Positions 28,172-37,219 of a DNA stretch of 64,000 nt are shown one piece after another; within the stretch, counting starts at the first letter, position 1, and the number at the start of each line of letters is the position of its first letter. The stretch lies in assembly GCF_009557615.1 (NCBI RefSeq), contig NZ_CP045652.1, positions 3,162,001-3,226,000 on the forward strand. The letters are read 5' to 3'. Origin of the DNA: Sphingobacteruim zhuxiongii (GTDB lineage: Bacteria; Bacteroidota; Bacteroidia; Sphingobacteriales; Sphingobacteriaceae). The position numbers and the translations under genes were made by a program. Below the pieces are notes generated by a model that was given only the letters and a program-made list of their open reading frames with translations, ran no database searches and had not been told where the DNA came from.

Positions 28172-29209
28172 ATGAGAAAACCGCTCAACGAACAAAGTAA
28201 AAGATCAGTAATCCACGCCTCGTCATGGATTATTTGCATTTTATACTTTCTGATAGTATATGGATTATTGTGGTGGTCAAAAGTTGCAAAAGAAGCAGCT
28301 ATATACGACGCCACAATTTCTGCGTTATCCATAACCGGGATTACTTACCTGGTTTATAGCTCCCTTCAGTACTATCTACCGAATAATAAAAACTTTTGGA
28401 AGTTGTTTTCGATTGCTGCGATCTTCACTTTAATCAGCATATTGATTACTCGCTTTCTTATAATCCAGTTTGTACCTGAAGAAAATTTACTCTACCTCAC
28501 TTTCAGTCTTCCTTTTCGCTTCGTTATAAATTTCTTGATTATCACATGCGTCATGATTATCAATATTTTTTGGAACATTCAAGAGGAATTATTGGAAAAT
28601 AAAAAGAGAAAAGATGAAAGTGAAAAAATGGTCCGCGATGCAGAGCTCTACAATCTTAGACAACAACTTCAACCACATTTTCTATTTAACAGTTTAAACT
28701 CCATTATCGCTTTAATTGGCAGTAAACCAACTGAGGCAAGAAATATGGTCTTTCAATTATCCGATTTCCTAAGAGGTACGATGCGTAAAGATGAGCGCCA
28801 ATTTAGTAATGTCGAAGATGAGCTAAATCATCTAAAACTCTATTTAGACATTGAAAAGGTTCGTTTTGGACATCGCTTATCGACCGATTTTGATTATACC
28901 GAAGAGGTCTTGCAAGCAAAAATCCCGGTCATGATCCTCCAACCCCTAGTGGAAAATGCGATCAAATTTGGATTATACAACGTTACTGATCAGGTTTTAA
29001 TAAAAATAGACTTAACTTTAACGGAGAATTTACTAACTATACGAATCAGCAATCCTTTTGAAACGGATCAAACCGAACAGAAAAAGGGAACTGGATTCGG
29101 ATTATCCAGTATACAACGTCGATTATATTTATTATTCGGACGGACAGATTTACTACAAACAGCAACAGAAGACCAAAACTTTATATCTACATTAAGAATA
29201 CCACAATGA
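28172..29209 (+). CDS. LytS-type sensor histidine kinase
   Basis: The 345-residue protein has about four N-terminal membrane helices with little extracellular sequence (residues 15-135), then the His_kinase domain with the phosphoacceptor His169 in LRQQLQPHFLFNSLNS, and an ATPase domain with the N box (LVENAIKFG) and G box (GTGFGLSSI). The lack of a large sensor domain suggests that it senses within the membrane, possibly through the LiaF-like protein. The stop overlaps the ATG of the response regulator (ATGA), so the two are coupled. Confidence 0.93.
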   Translation: MRKPLNEQSKRSVIHASSWIICILYFLIVYGLLWWSKVAKEAAIYDATISALSITGITYLVYSSLQYYLPNNKNFWKLFSIAAIFTLISILITRFLIIQFVPEENLLYLTFSLPFRFVINFLIITCVMIINIFWNIQEELLENKKRKDESEKMVRDAELYNLRQQLQPHFLFNSLNSIIALIGSKPTEARNMVFQLSDFLRGTMRKDERQFSNVEDELNHLKLYLDIEKVRFGHRLSTDFDYTEEVLQAKIPVMILQPLVENAIKFGLYNVTDQVLIKIDLTLTENLLTIRISNPFETDQTEQKKGTGFGLSSIQRRLYLLFGRTDLLQTATEDQNFISTLRIPQ

Positions 29210-29946
29210 TAAAGACGATCCTAATCGATGACGAGCCCCTAGCACGTAGCATGGTGTTAGAATATCTACAACAGCATCCTGATTTTCAAGTGATGGCCGA
29301 ATGTAACGATGGCTTTGAAGGTGTAAAAGCAATACAACAACATCAACCTGATCTGATATTCCTAGATATACAAATGCCTAAATTGACAGGCTTCGAAATG
29401 TTAGAGTTGCTCGACACACATCCCCATATAATTTTCACGACGGCATTTGATGAATATGCCCTTAAAGCATTCGAAAAGAACGCTATAGACTATTTATTGA
29501 AACCTATCCGTCCAGATCGTTTCGAAAAGGCTATTGATAAATTTAAATCTGCTTTCCAAAGCAACGCTAATCCGAAGATTGAAACGGAGAAGTTGAAGGA
29601 AACCCTAGAAGAGGAATCCTTGGAACGTATCGTTGTTAAAACAGGATCACAGATCAAGATTATCCCTGTTCAGCAAATAAATTATTTAGAAGCTTACGAT
29701 GACTATGTAAAGATCCATACGAATGACGGCATGTATCTGAAGAACAAAACCATGAGTTCATTCGAGAAGCAGCTCGATGCTAAGCAATTTGTTAGAGTAC
29801 ATCGCTCTTTTATTGTTCGTGTAGATTTATTACAGAAAATTGAACCGATGGAAAAAGATAGCTACATAGCAACCTTGAGTAGTGGAGGAAAAATAAATAT
29901 CTCTAAATCTGGTTATGCACGTTTAAAACAAGTTATCGGTTTATAA
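29206..29946 (+). CDS. LytTR family response regulator
   Basis: This 246-residue regulator has a receiver domain (Asp8-Asp9 acidic pocket, phosphorylation site Asp54 in IFLDIQMPK, Lys in YLLKPIRPDR) and a C-terminal LytTR DNA-binding domain (about 140-240; IKIIPVQQINYLEAYDDYVKI, then RVHRSFIVR). It is the partner of the overlapping LytS-type kinase. Target genes are unknown; its own operon is an obvious possible target. Confidence 0.94.
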   Translation: MIKTILIDDEPLARSMVLEYLQQHPDFQVMAECNDGFEGVKAIQQHQPDLIFLDIQMPKLTGFEMLELLDTHPHIIFTTAFDEYALKAFEKNAIDYLLKPIRPDRFEKAIDKFKSAFQSNANPKIETEKLKETLEEESLERIVVKTGSQIKIIPVQQINYLEAYDDYVKIHTNDGMYLKNKTMSSFEKQLDAKQFVRVHRSFIVRVDLLQKIEPMEKDSYIATLSSGGKINISKSGYARLKQVIGL

Positions 29947-29966
29947 TTTGTTTTGTAGATTTGAAC

Positions 29967-31403
29967 ATGACTATTAAACAGATAAGCCTTTGTATAGGCA
30001 TGATGTTCCTTCTGTTGCACACTGTTTTTGCACAATCTGAAGACGAGCGCAAGAATCGCGCAGTATACAACAGAATTGAATTTCTAATTAATACACAACA
30101 AGCTGATTCCATTTATGCTTTAGCAGCTCCGTCGTTCCAAGAAGCGATAAGCAAAGAAGCTTTTGTAAGCACTTCAACAAAACTATTTTCTTTAGGAAAA
30201 ATTGAAAATTCAACACTTGAAAAATACAGTGCTGGAGTCGCGTTATACCGTGTTTCATTCGCAAGCGCCGAGATGGGTTTATCCCTGGCCATTGATTCCA
30301 CGATGAAATACACCGGACTCATGTTTCAGCCAATCGATGCTAAACAAGGACCTAAAAAAGAAACGGTAATAGCACAAGTAGAAACAAAAAATCCGCTAGA
30401 TTTTTTTGTTGATTCATTGGCTAGAAGCTATGCTGAACAACAGAATGCACAATCATTGGCCATCGCTGTTATTCACAAAAACAAGCTAAATAAATTCTTT
30501 TACGGAGAAACGGCAAAGGGCAACAACACCCTTCCTGACGGTAATACCCTTTATGAAATCGGTTCCGTAACGAAAACAATAACCGCATCCTTATTAGCCG
30601 ATTTAGTAAATAAGGGTTCCATCTCTTTAGACGATACCATCACCCGATTCTTGCCTGATTCAGTCGCTATGAACCCGGCATTGCAAAAGATAACCTTCAA
30701 AACCCTTGCAAATCACACGTCTGGATTACCCCGTCTTGCAGACAATGCTGATAAAGTAGCAAAATTTAATCCCGCGGATCCATACGCTGTGTATGATCGG
30801 AAAGCGTTATTCTCTTTTCTCAAGCATGTAAAACCTTTAAGAGCACCAGAAGAAGAATTTGAATACAGCAATGTAGGATATGGTTTACTAGGCGAGCTCA
30901 TCAGTATCATCAGCAAAAAGCCTTATATGCAATTGCTAAAAGAACAGATGTTAGTTCCTTTAGAGATGTCGAACACAACGGACAAAATAGATCTTAAGAA
31001 TAAAAATATCGCAAAACCATATAACAAAAACGGAGAGGAAGTACCACATTGGAATTTCCAAGCTTTAGTTGGTGCTGGTGGATTGAAGTCATCATTAGAT
31101 GATTTATTGCGATACACGATTGCGCAATTAACATTTCCAGAAACAGATATACAGCGTGCAATGCATTTAACTAAACAGTTCACCTATTTTATTCCTCCCA
31201 ATACGGATATAGGCTTAGCATGGCGTATGAATATGATTGATGATCAAATATACTTTCATCATACTGGTGCTACTGGTGGATACAATAGTTTTGTCGGTTT
31301 TGTTCCTGACGAGAAAGCAGTGGTTATTATGTTAGCGAATTCAGAGTTGAGCGTTGGCGATATCGGCAAGAAACTTCTTGAAAAGGTATTGACAACAAAA
31401 TAA
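29967..31403 (+). CDS. Beta-lactamase-fold serine hydrolase with N-terminal DUF3887-like domain
   Basis: The 478-residue exported protein has a signal peptide (ending about AQSEDE), a roughly 100-residue DUF3887-like domain, and a class C beta-lactamase/esterase fold. Ser200-x-x-Lys203 in EIGSVTKT, Tyr300 in EYSNVGYG and the HTGATGG motif near the C-terminus are its active-site elements. Such proteins are usually peptidases or esterases of cell-wall or small substrates, and true resistance is rare. I start at ATG 29967, since TTG at 29961 adds only two residues. The short gap after the regulator suggests co-transcription with the stress system. Confidence 0.86.
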   Translation: MTIKQISLCIGMMFLLLHTVFAQSEDERKNRAVYNRIEFLINTQQADSIYALAAPSFQEAISKEAFVSTSTKLFSLGKIENSTLEKYSAGVALYRVSFASAEMGLSLAIDSTMKYTGLMFQPIDAKQGPKKETVIAQVETKNPLDFFVDSLARSYAEQQNAQSLAIAVIHKNKLNKFFYGETAKGNNTLPDGNTLYEIGSVTKTITASLLADLVNKGSISLDDTITRFLPDSVAMNPALQKITFKTLANHTSGLPRLADNADKVAKFNPADPYAVYDRKALFSFLKHVKPLRAPEEEFEYSNVGYGLLGELISIISKKPYMQLLKEQMLVPLEMSNTTDKIDLKNKNIAKPYNKNGEEVPHWNFQALVGAGGLKSSLDDLLRYTIAQLTFPETDIQRAMHLTKQFTYFIPPNTDIGLAWRMNMIDDQIYFHHTGATGGYNSFVGFVPDEKAVVIMLANSELSVGDIGKKLLEKVLTTK

Positions 31404-31481
31404 GGTTGATGATGCAGCCTTAAATCGCTGCAAAATAATAGGAGGAAAGTTAAGTTTCATTGGAAGATATTCCAGTGAAAC

Positions 31482-31979
31482 TTATTTTTTTGTAATTAAG
31501 TAAGGAAGTAACTTCTTTATTTTACCTTCCCCGTTGAAGTGTTTGATTTCTCTCTTCGTATCACCCGCATAGATATATGTAAACGGGAAATTCTTGGGAT
31601 TAAAAGCAAGTATAAACTTACCTTCAGGATCATACAGAAAGTGTACGTTCGGTTTATCTATAAGTTCTTTTGCAAACATATTTAACATACCATCTACCTG
31701 CCCTTTCTCTTGCATCGCGACAAAGTAGAAATCGGTGCCTTTATCAAATTGATCTAAAGACTTTCCTATTTCCGATGCCAACTCTTGGCAATGTCCGCAG
31801 CCTGGATCGTAGAAAATCAACGCATTTATTCCTTTATTACTCAACGAATCCGATGAAAAAGGGGCGTTATTTTCCATTTTAAACATGCCATTAAAATTCG
31901 GGAGATTTTCAGGAACTTGAGCCAGCGCAGTAATGCAGGTAAAAATAAATAGGAATTGGCAATATAATATTTTCTTCAT
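31482..31979 (-). CDS. Exported thioredoxin-like protein
   Basis: This 165-residue protein has a signal peptide (to ITALAQ) and a thioredoxin fold with the redox motif CGHC in FYDPGCGHCQELASEIG. It probably acts in the periplasm in disulfide reduction or exchange, as a relative of TlpA/ResA-type proteins or of the phylum's DUF5106-type thioredoxins. The gene is short compared with most of those and lies alone, convergent with the hydrolase gene. The partner is not visible. Confidence 0.75.
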   Translation of the reverse strand: MKKILYCQFLFIFTCITALAQVPENLPNFNGMFKMENNAPFSSDSLSNKGINALIFYDPGCGHCQELASEIGKSLDQFDKGTDFYFVAMQEKGQVDGMLNMFAKELIDKPNVHFLYDPEGKFILAFNPKNFPFTYIYAGDTKREIKHFNGEGKIKKLLPYLITKK

Positions 31980-32068
31980 AATCGTGTAAAATCCTGTATT
32001 TCTTAGCTAAATCTACTGATTTAAGTCCAATTCTGGTGCATTCTAGCCCTTCTTTTCAAAAAAACAGC

Positions 32069-32076
32069 TATATTTG
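32069..32076 (+). promoter_or_regulatory. Predicted -7 box for purN
   Basis: TATATTTG matches TAnnTTTG and lies 40 bases before the GTG start of purN. No convincing -33 box. Confidence 0.4.
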
Positions 32077-32116
32077 AATTGATTTCATTTATTAATATAT
32101 CAATCTTAGAAACATT

Positions 32117-32692
32117 GTGAGAAAACGCATTGCTATTTTTGCTTCAGGTTCTGGTTCGAATGCTCAGAAGATTATGGAGCATTTTAAATATTCAGACAGT
32201 TCTGAAGTTGCCTTAGTACTAAGTAATAATCCTGAAGCCTTTGTATTACAACGTGCAGATAATTTTGAAATCCCAACACATGTTTTTGACCGACATGACT
32301 TCTATGAAAGCGATGAGGTTGTCAATCTCCTAAAACGTCTTGATATCGATTTAGTCGTTCTGGCTGGATTCCTATGGTTGGTTCCTGACAATTTACTGAA
32401 AGCATTCCCTAATAAGATTATTAATATTCATCCGGCCCTACTTCCTAAATTTGGTGGTAAAGGAATGTATGGAGACAAAGTGCATAAAGCTGTTTTAGCT
32501 GCAGGCGAAGAAGAGCATGGCATTACCATTCACTTCGTTAATGAAAACTTTGATGAAGGTGAAGTAATTTATCAAGCAAAGTTCCGTGTGGAACCTGGTG
32601 ATACCCTAGAAGTGATTAAGTTCAATGGTCAACAGTTAGAGCATTTGCACTACCCGAAGGTTATCGAGAATTTATTGAAAAAATATAACTAA
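32117..32692 (+). CDS. purN: Phosphoribosylglycinamide formyltransferase
   Basis: PurN transfers a formyl group from 10-formyl-THF to GAR in purine synthesis. The 191-residue protein has the family motifs: N-terminal IAIFASGSGSNAQKI, the catalytic Asn103 and His105 in NIHPALLPKFGGKGMYG, and Asp146 in NENFDEG. It starts with GTG. It stands alone on its strand, with purH and purM 1.5 and 4.5 kb further on. Confidence 0.95.
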   Translation: MRKRIAIFASGSGSNAQKIMEHFKYSDSSEVALVLSNNPEAFVLQRADNFEIPTHVFDRHDFYESDEVVNLLKRLDIDLVVLAGFLWLVPDNLLKAFPNKIINIHPALLPKFGGKGMYGDKVHKAVLAAGEEEHGITIHFVNENFDEGEVIYQAKFRVEPGDTLEVIKFNGQQLEHLHYPKVIENLLKKYN

Positions 32693-32756
32693 ATATTCAG
32701 ATCATCCCGATCAAAAAAAAGTATACAAATTGTACTTACTGGATGACAGATACATT

Positions 32757-32796
32757 AAACAAGAAGAGCTGCTCGATTGAGCAGCTCTTCTTGTTT
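32757..32796. terminator. Long perfect hairpin between purN and the esterase gene
   Basis: A perfect 18-bp stem with a GATT loop starts with AAACAAGAAGAG, much like the one at 8341-8386. It lies between two convergent genes and ends in TTGTTT, so it is usable in both directions. Confidence 0.85.
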
Positions 32797-32821
32797 ATTC
32801 CCTTAAGCGTCGAGTTGACGC
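32797..32821. repeat. Short dispersed repeat, copy B
   Basis: ATTCCCTTAAGCGT, four bases, then TTGACGC repeats the element at 20845-20870 with a 2-base gap. A further 10-mer, TTCGATGCTT (minus strand near 32870-32882), also occurs at 20817-20826, so the similarity may extend over about 100 bases in a rearranged form. Confidence 0.45.
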
Positions 32822-32926
32822 CCATACATTTACATTCAAATATCTTGATCACATAGTCGATTTTAAAGGGCTAAGCATCGAACGAAGTCCGAAGCGAGTC
32901 CATTCAATCGACTTTTATTCACAAGA

Positions 32927-34105
32927 TTATTTAAAGAGTAAACTGCTAAATTGTATTAGATAATCACGCCAGTTGGACCAAGTATGCCCTCCTTCTGATT
33001 CATGATAGGTATACTTCAGGCCTAGATCATCAAGCTTTTTTCGATAGTCTTCACCCGTTTTATATAGAAAATCTGTTTTTCCCATCCCAATCCAGTATAA
33101 AGCATAACCATACTTTTTTTGCTGAAGAAGATTTTGATCGATGTTATCATAAACTGGAATACCTTGCTTGTCATTTAAGCGATAGGCCGCGGAAAATAAA
33201 CCAACATAATCAAAAGTGTTCGGATTAGCAGCGGCGATAAACAATGAATGGGATCCGCCCATGGAAAGGCCAGCTATGGCTCTATTCTTTTTGCCTTTCT
33301 TTACTGGATAAGTCTTCTCGACGAATTTGATGATCTCTTGAAAATTAGACTCCATATCCCCTGATCCCACATCAGCGGTTCTAAAATTAACGGCATATTC
33401 TCCCTTCTCGGAATAACCTGGAGCAGCAGAATTCGAGCTGTGTCCGTTTGGCATAACAACAATCATCGGTTCTATTCTGCCTGAAGCGATTAGGTTATCC
33501 ATGATTTGCGATACGCGACCTAAGGTAGGCCAGGCTTCCTCATCCCCACCCATACCATGTAATAAGTATAAAACTGGATAAGATTTTTTAGCACTTCCGC
33601 TGCTAGGCGGAATATACACCGTCATTCTTCGTTCAGCGCTATTAATTGATGATTTATACCATACTTTGGTTAAAGTTCCGTGTAAAACCACTTTCGTCTT
33701 ATACAACTCCGCTTGTCCCCCATTCGTGATAAAATAGTTAAACACATTGCTCACATCACGGATTTGGTAGACATTGAGTGGATCAGCTATACGAACACCA
33801 TCAACCAAAAAGTTATAAAGAAATAAATCACTACCTAGTTGTTCTTGCTTTGCTGTCCAAATACCATCGGCATTCTTATGCATGATTAATTTATTATCAT
33901 TCGAAGCCTCCGACATTGGCCAATTGCCAATAACCGCAACTTCCTGCGCTTTCGGAGCGAAAAAATTAAAGGTAACGGTATTGTCCGCAGCTATTTCCGG
34001 AGAACGAAGGGCTTCTAACTTCCTTCCTATATTTTCCTGCGCGACGGAAAAATTATATAAGCCAAAAACAAAAAAATAGAAACAAATAATTGGAGTTGCT
34101 TTCAT
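32927..34105 (-). CDS. Exported CE1-type esterase with N-terminal CBM48-like domain
   Basis: The 392-residue protein has a signal peptide (to YNFSVAQ), an N-terminal CBM48/E-set domain (TVTFNFFAPKAQEVAVIGNW, about 40-140) and a C-terminal esterase D-like alpha/beta hydrolase with the nucleophile elbow GLSMGG (about residue 280) and a final catalytic histidine in ESEGGHTWSNWRDYL. This pairing is seen in feruloyl and acetyl-xylan esterases of carbohydrate esterase family 1. It would act in the periplasm or outside on ester decorations of plant polysaccharides. No glycanase lies beside it, so the exact substrate is unknown. Confidence 0.84.
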   Translation of the reverse strand: MKATPIICFYFFVFGLYNFSVAQENIGRKLEALRSPEIAADNTVTFNFFAPKAQEVAVIGNWPMSEASNDNKLIMHKNADGIWTAKQEQLGSDLFLYNFLVDGVRIADPLNVYQIRDVSNVFNYFITNGGQAELYKTKVVLHGTLTKVWYKSSINSAERRMTVYIPPSSGSAKKSYPVLYLLHGMGGDEEAWPTLGRVSQIMDNLIASGRIEPMIVVMPNGHSSNSAAPGYSEKGEYAVNFRTADVGSGDMESNFQEIIKFVEKTYPVKKGKKNRAIAGLSMGGSHSLFIAAANPNTFDYVGLFSAAYRLNDKQGIPVYDNIDQNLLQQKKYGYALYWIGMGKTDFLYKTGEDYRKKLDDLGLKYTYHESEGGHTWSNWRDYLIQFSSLLFK

Positions 34106-34218
34106 AAGCTTTATAATTAGTTTATCATTCTAACAACTAAGTTAAAAATATGCTTGACGATTTTATAGCCCCTAGCGAATAATTCGATATTAATCCACAA
34201 ATAGTCTTTATAAATTTT

Positions 34219-34226
34219 TATCTTTG
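34219..34226 (+). promoter_or_regulatory. Predicted -7 box for purH
   Basis: TATCTTTG matches TAnnTTTG and ends 19 bases before the purH ATG. No strong -33 box is visible. Confidence 0.48.
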
Positions 34227-34245
34227 CGGCTCCAAACAAAATACA

Positions 34246-35772
34246 ATGAATCATCCTGTTAAGATAAAAAATGCATTGGTTTCAGTTTACTACAAAGATA
34301 ACCTTGCGCCCCTAATTCAGTTATTACATAAATACGGTGTTACATTCTACTCTACTGGTGGTACAGAAGCGTTTATTCGCGACTTAGATATCCCTGTAGA
34401 ACGTGTTGAGGATCTAACAGGCTATCCTTCAATATTAGGAGGTCGTGTAAAAACATTACACCCGAAAGTATTTGGTGGAATTTTATCGCGTCGCCCTCTA
34501 GCGGACGACAAAGAACAGTTAACACAATACGAAATTCCAGAAATTGATTTAGTCATTGTTGACTTATACCCATTTGAAGAAACAGTTGCTTCAGGAGCTC
34601 CTGAACAAGATATTATTGAGAAAATCGACATTGGTGGTATTTCCTTAATCCGTGCAGCGGCAAAGAACTTCAATGATGTGGTTATTATCTCTTCAAAAAA
34701 TGATTACCAAGAATTAGAAGAAATATTAAAGAATCAAGAGGGTACAACGACATTAGCACAGCGTAAGTCTTTTGCTAAACGTGCATTCAACACTTCTTCT
34801 CACTACGATACAGCGATCTTCAACTACTTTAACCTAGAAGAACCAATCGAAGTGTTCAAACAATCCGAGCAAAAATCGCAAACACTTCGTTACGGAGAAA
34901 ACCCTCATCAAAAAGGTGTATTCTTTGGAAACTTAGATGCTATGTTCGATAAATTGAACGGTAAAGAATTATCATATAACAACTTGGTTGACGTTGATGC
35001 TGCAGTTGCTATAATCGATGAATTCCAAGAACCTACGTTTGCCATTTTAAAACATACAAATGCTTGTGGAGTTGCTTCTCGTAATACAATCAAAGAGGCT
35101 TGGTTAGCAGCACTAGCTTGCGACCCTGTTTCTGCTTTTGGCGGAGTTTTAATTTGCAATGCGGAAGTTGATAAAGAAACGGCAGAAGAAATAAACAATT
35201 TATTCTTCGAAGTACTAATCGCGCCTTCTTATTCAGAAGATGCTTTACAAGTATTGACTGCAAAGAAAAACCGCATTATTCTTCGTCGTAAAGAGGTAAG
35301 CTTACCAACGCAACTATTCAAGACCTTATTGAATGGAGTTATTCTTCAAGATAAAGACAATACGGTAGAAGGTCCTGCAGAAATGACGGCAGTAACGACT
35401 GTTCAACCAACTGCTGAACAATTGAACGATCTTTATTTCGCAAATAAAATTGTAAAACATACCAAATCGAACACAATTGTATTCGCAAAAGACGGTACTT
35501 TAATCGCTTCGGGTGTCGGACAAACTTCACGCGTTGATGCATTGAAACAGGCTATTGAAAAGGCACAATCTTTCGGTTTTGATATAAAAGGTAGCGTTAT
35601 GGCTTCCGATGCCTTCTTCCCTTTCCCTGATTGTGTAGAAATCGCTGGTAATGCGGGTGTTGTTGCGGTATTGCAACCAGGTGGATCCATAAAAGATCAA
35701 TTATCAATCGATATGGCGAATGAAAAAGGAGTTGCTATGGTAACAACTGGCGTAAGACATTTCAAACACTAA
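34246..35772 (+). CDS. purH: Bifunctional AICAR formyltransferase/IMP cyclohydrolase
   Basis: PurH performs the last two steps to IMP. The N-terminal ~200 residues are the IMP cyclohydrolase (MGS-like) domain, with KNALVSVYYKD, STGGTEAFIRD and GGRVKTLHPKVFGGIL; the remainder is AICAR transformylase with LRYGENPHQKG, AILKHTNACGVA and the C-terminal SDAFFPFPDCVEIAG. Length (508) is normal. A terminator follows directly. Confidence 0.97.
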   Translation: MNHPVKIKNALVSVYYKDNLAPLIQLLHKYGVTFYSTGGTEAFIRDLDIPVERVEDLTGYPSILGGRVKTLHPKVFGGILSRRPLADDKEQLTQYEIPEIDLVIVDLYPFEETVASGAPEQDIIEKIDIGGISLIRAAAKNFNDVVIISSKNDYQELEEILKNQEGTTTLAQRKSFAKRAFNTSSHYDTAIFNYFNLEEPIEVFKQSEQKSQTLRYGENPHQKGVFFGNLDAMFDKLNGKELSYNNLVDVDAAVAIIDEFQEPTFAILKHTNACGVASRNTIKEAWLAALACDPVSAFGGVLICNAEVDKETAEEINNLFFEVLIAPSYSEDALQVLTAKKNRIILRRKEVSLPTQLFKTLLNGVILQDKDNTVEGPAEMTAVTTVQPTAEQLNDLYFANKIVKHTKSNTIVFAKDGTLIASGVGQTSRVDALKQAIEKAQSFGFDIKGSVMASDAFFPFPDCVEIAGNAGVVAVLQPGGSIKDQLSIDMANEKGVAMVTTGVRHFKH

Positions 35773-35817
35773 TTTAACTATCACAGTTTAAATTTGAGAT
35801 ATTAGACCTAACCGGTC

Positions 35818-35852
35818 AAAAAAAGGGATGCGAAAGCATCCCTTTTTTTTGA
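35818..35852 (+). terminator. Terminator of purH
   Basis: AAAGGGATGC-GAAA-GCATCCCTTT, followed by a T-run, begins about 50 bases after the purH stop. The GAAA tetraloop makes it very stable. The rest of the gap up to 36060 shows nothing. Confidence 0.93.
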
Positions 35853-36060
35853 TGAATAGTTTAAAACTAGCATTTTCTCAGATTTTCAAATTACTAGTAA
35901 TTGCGCTGTAAGGTAATTTAAGATATCATCACCGAATGAATAAGTGTTGTTGCAGCTATATCTTTTTTCAGCAAGAATTTATAGTCGGGCAAACTTGTTC
36001 TAGAATCACAAACGAAACATTCTTCAGCTAGCAACGTTATAAATGCAAAACAAGTCCGCT

Positions 36061-36633
36061 ATGAAAACAAATCTATATCTTCTAATCACCCTATTGATTT
36101 TTACAGCATCCTGTCAACAGAGTAGGTCAAAGAATGAAGATAAGAATGAAAATAGTCATATCGACAGTGTAAAGATCGACCATCAGACTGTAGATACCAT
36201 TCAAAGTATTCGTGATAACTACGATCGAATTCAGCAGCTAAGCGATTGGGATAAGATTGATTCCGCAGAGGTTTTAGGAGAATCTACGGAAGGTGGAATA
36301 GCTTATTTCTATTTTAAGAATCAACAGCTGGAGAAAATGGACATTAAATATTACGGCGAAGGAGGGTATACTAACGATTATTACTACTTTAAGAACAATA
36401 AAGTATCTTTTGTTCTGGAGGAGATCTACAGCTATAATGCGCATATGTATTCGCCCGAGTTTGATTACGCTAAAACGCAAAAAGCGGAGGAATTTCGATT
36501 CTATTATTACGATGGTGTTTTTGTTAAAGGATTACCAGAGCAAAGCGATCCACAATGGAAAGCAGAACTCGCAGATCGAGCAACTGTTTTGATCCAACAA
36601 ATGGAAAAAATTAGTAAAATGAAAAGATATTAA
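36061..36633 (+). CDS. Putative lipoprotein, function unknown
   Basis: The 190-residue protein has a lipoprotein signal (LIFTASCQQ, Cys18), a polar Asn/Glu/Lys-rich stretch to about residue 45, then a mixed domain with many aromatic residues (IAYFYFKNQQLEKMDIKYYG, YYYFKNNKVSFVLEE). I recognise no catalytic motif. I use ATG 36061, as it puts the signal peptide at the N-terminus; an ATG six codons upstream is possible. It ends 8 bases before the glycosylase gene. Confidence 0.68.
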   Translation: MKTNLYLLITLLIFTASCQQSRSKNEDKNENSHIDSVKIDHQTVDTIQSIRDNYDRIQQLSDWDKIDSAEVLGESTEGGIAYFYFKNQQLEKMDIKYYGEGGYTNDYYYFKNNKVSFVLEEIYSYNAHMYSPEFDYAKTQKAEEFRFYYYDGVFVKGLPEQSDPQWKAELADRATVLIQQMEKISKMKRY

Positions 36634-36641
36634 TCGTTTCC

Positions 36642-37130
36642 ATGGAAATAAAGTCATCCTTCCCTCCCATAATCGCTTCTTCAGCTCGATTACTGATCTT
36701 AGGAAGTCTGCCTGGCGACTTGTCAATTCAGCAACAGCAATACTATGGGCATCCTCAGAATAGATTTTGGAAACTGATGTATCATCTATTCGCCGAAAAC
36801 TTCAGTACGAATTATAGCGACAGGAAACGACTGCTAGTAGCTAATCATATTGCATTGTGGGACGTATGCGCGTCTGCTATTCGCCCAGGAAGTATGGATT
36901 CGGACATCTCGTCTGTAGAAGTTAATAATTTACCTCAGCTTTTACAGGAGTACCCAGCGATCAAACATGTTTTCTTCAATGGTCAGAAAGCATTAGCACT
37001 ACACGACAAGCTATTAAAGCGTGCTGAAGGAATTAACTACATTGGGCTACCTAGCACTAGCCCTGCCAATGCGCGGTTTAACCTAGCGCTTCTTAGCGAG
37101 CACTGGAAGCAAATTCTAGAAGTGAAGTAA
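36642..37130 (+). CDS. Uracil-DNA glycosylase superfamily, Mug/deoxyinosine glycosylase type
   Basis: This 162-residue protein has the superfamily motif LILGSLPGDLS (about 17-27), the segment YYGHPQNRFWKLMY typical of the DNA-deoxyinosine glycosylase branch, and a second motif in YIGLPSTSPANARF near the C-terminus. It would remove deaminated bases such as hypoxanthine or uracil from DNA for base excision repair. Substrate choice within the family is inferred from motif likeness only. Confidence 0.85.
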   Translation: MEIKSSFPPIIASSARLLILGSLPGDLSIQQQQYYGHPQNRFWKLMYHLFAENFSTNYSDRKRLLVANHIALWDVCASAIRPGSMDSDISSVEVNNLPQLLQEYPAIKHVFFNGQKALALHDKLLKRAEGINYIGLPSTSPANARFNLALLSEHWKQILEVK

Positions 37131-37203
37131 GCCCTTATTCTATTGAATTGGATTTTAAGGAATTTGCTCACGAAAAACTTTCGCAATAATCAAGAGGTTT
37201 GCT

Positions 37204-37211
37204 TATTTTTG
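37204..37211 (+). promoter_or_regulatory. Predicted -7 box directly before purM
   Basis: TATTTTTG ends 8 bases before the purM ATG at 37220, so an mRNA from here would be leaderless or nearly so. No clear -33 box. Confidence 0.4.
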
Positions 37212-37219
37212 CAAGCAAG

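Noticed and set aside
29967..31403. Beta-lactam resistance gene
   Set aside because: The fold and SxxK/Tyr motifs are present, but the DUF3887-like domain and envelope-stress neighbourhood fit a general serine hydrolase.
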